A stretch of DNA of 25,407 bases, taken from assembly GCA_030668065.1 (NCBI GenBank), contig DAOUUS010000001.1, forward strand, positions 1-25,407, in the 5' to 3' direction. Below the pieces are notes generated by a model. That model was not told the origin of the DNA, did not search any database, and saw nothing but the letters and a program-made list of their open reading frames with translations. Of the stretch, positions 24,695 through 25,407 are shown one piece after another; within the stretch, counting starts at the first letter, position 1, and each line of letters begins with the position of its first letter. The DNA is from Candidatus Methanophagales archaeon. Lineage in GTDB: Archaea > Halobacteriota > Syntropharchaeia > Alkanophagales > Methanospirareceae. A program made the position numbers and the translations under genes.

Positions 24695-25407
24695 ATGAGG
24701 GATGTAGCGATAATAGGTGTAGGACATACAAAATTTGGGCGCGCTTCAAAGACGTCACTTGAATTGTTCTCAGAAGCGTCACTGCAAGCGATGGATGATG
24801 CGGGAGTAGTCGGAGCGGATATAGAAGCGCTATTTCAGGGTGCCGCGCTACCGGGTTTTGAGGAAGGGCAAGTAATGCCGGCAGCATTCTCGGCGGCGGA
24901 ACTCAACCTGGGACCAATACCAGCAACACGGTACGAAGGCGCATGTGCATCGGCTTCTGTTGCGATACGAGACGCGGAAATGTGGGTAAGTTCAGGAGAA
25001 TGCGACATTGTGTTAGCAGGCGGAGTGGAAAAAGCGTTGACTATGGGCACGGCGTTTGCAACAAGGACATTCGCAATGAGTTGTCATACACCGACTGAAG
25101 GCGCGGTTGGGCTCACATTCCCGGGTGTATTCGCAATGGCTGCGAGGCAATATGCCAAAGGATATGACATACCATTGGATAGCCTACGGGAAAAGATGGC
25201 GCATGTTTCAATAAAGAATCATAGGCACGGCGCTTTAAATCCTCTGGCTCAGTTCTATAAGAAGATGGGTAACCTGAAGGTGGAGGATGTAGTAAACTCG
25301 ATGATGGTTGCAGACCCGCTGACGCTTATGGATTGCTGTCCGTTTTCTGATGGTGCCGCTGCGCTTGTGCTGTGCCCTGCGGAGGATGCGAAGAAATATA
25401 CGGATGA
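24695..25407 (+). CDS. Archaeal thiolase / acetyl-CoA acetyltransferase (N-terminal part, runs off the window)
   Basis: The frame is open from ATG 24695 to the window edge (about 237 codons of roughly 390 expected). MRDVAIIGVGHTKFG is the usual thiolase start. The nucleophile Cys84 is in YEGACASASVA, followed by CDIVLAGGVEK. Further signatures are SIKNHRHGALNPLAQF and CCPFSDGAAALVL. Such archaeal thiolases condense two acetyl-CoA, often encoded beside a DUF35 protein and HMG-CoA synthase to start the mevalonate pathway. These partners, if present, lie beyond the edge. An SCP-x-like thiolase with another acyl substrate is possible. No clear Shine-Dalgarno site is seen. Confidence 0.92.
   Translation, partial: MRDVAIIGVGHTKFGRASKTSLELFSEASLQAMDDAGVVGADIEALFQGAALPGFEEGQVMPAAFSAAELNLGPIPATRYEGACASASVAIRDAEMWVSSGECDIVLAGGVEKALTMGTAFATRTFAMSCHTPTEGAVGLTFPGVFAMAARQYAKGYDIPLDSLREKMAHVSIKNHRHGALNPLAQFYKKMGNLKVEDVVNSMMVADPLTLMDCCPFSDGAAALVLCPAEDAKKYTD

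Overview
The window looks archaeal. It encodes a transcription factor B, an archaeal-type 7S (SRP) RNA, TATA-type promoters, an archaeal thiolase and a surface protein ending in a PGF-CTERM-like sorting signal. The gene mix (DUF3821-like surface protein, FlaI/TadA-type secretion ATPase, giant NHL / TSP3 / FG-GAP protein, group II intron end, many short dispersed repeats) suggests a methanogen- or ANME-related euryarchaeote. That placement is inference; no marker here fixes the lineage.

Layout. 1-137 is the 3' end of a group II intron (domains V and VI). 189-2522 (-) is a large S-layer-like surface protein. After a dispersed repeat (2575-2712), 2865-3834 (+) is a broken gene for a secreted, membrane-anchored OB-fold-like protein. 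It precedes a compact pilus/secretion-type operon: ATPase (3885-5747), two membrane platform proteins (5765-6652, 6677-7387) and a small membrane protein (7384-7620). No pilin is visible. A TrkH potassium channel subunit (7651-9096, -) follows. The SRP RNA (9413-9727, -) and TFB (9805-10719, -) come next. Then an ADP-ribosylglycohydrolase (11038-11964), a winged-helix regulator with an extra C-terminal domain (12065-12598) and a divergent TrpC-like protein (12621-13373, -).

The main item is 13470-23804. A giant surface gene (13765-22191, -, about 2,808 codons) encodes a six-bladed NHL propeller, TSP3-type calcium repeats, two sets of ricin-B lectin repeats, two sets of 63-residue FG-GAP/VCBS-like repeats, an internal hydrophobic domain and a PGF-type C-terminus. 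It carries one in-frame TGA (codon 189) exactly where the NHL repeats have a Trp codon. The gene lies between two inverted copies of a ~110 bp repeat. Outside these repeats are relics of a second gene of the same family: its signal peptide and NHL repeats upstream (23630 to 22480) and its C-terminal tail downstream (13508 to 13470). The arrangement reads as a related gene split by an ~8.9 kb segment holding the giant gene. A BrnT-like toxin gene and a partner gene (22636-23194, +) sit inside the upstream relic.

The right end has a membrane-anchored extracytoplasmic protein (23828-24571, -) and the start of a thiolase gene (24695 onward, +), cut by the window edge. Three surface-protein genes here are interrupted or decayed, so either surface-protein loci turn over fast in this genome or the assembly carries errors; read-level checks would separate these.
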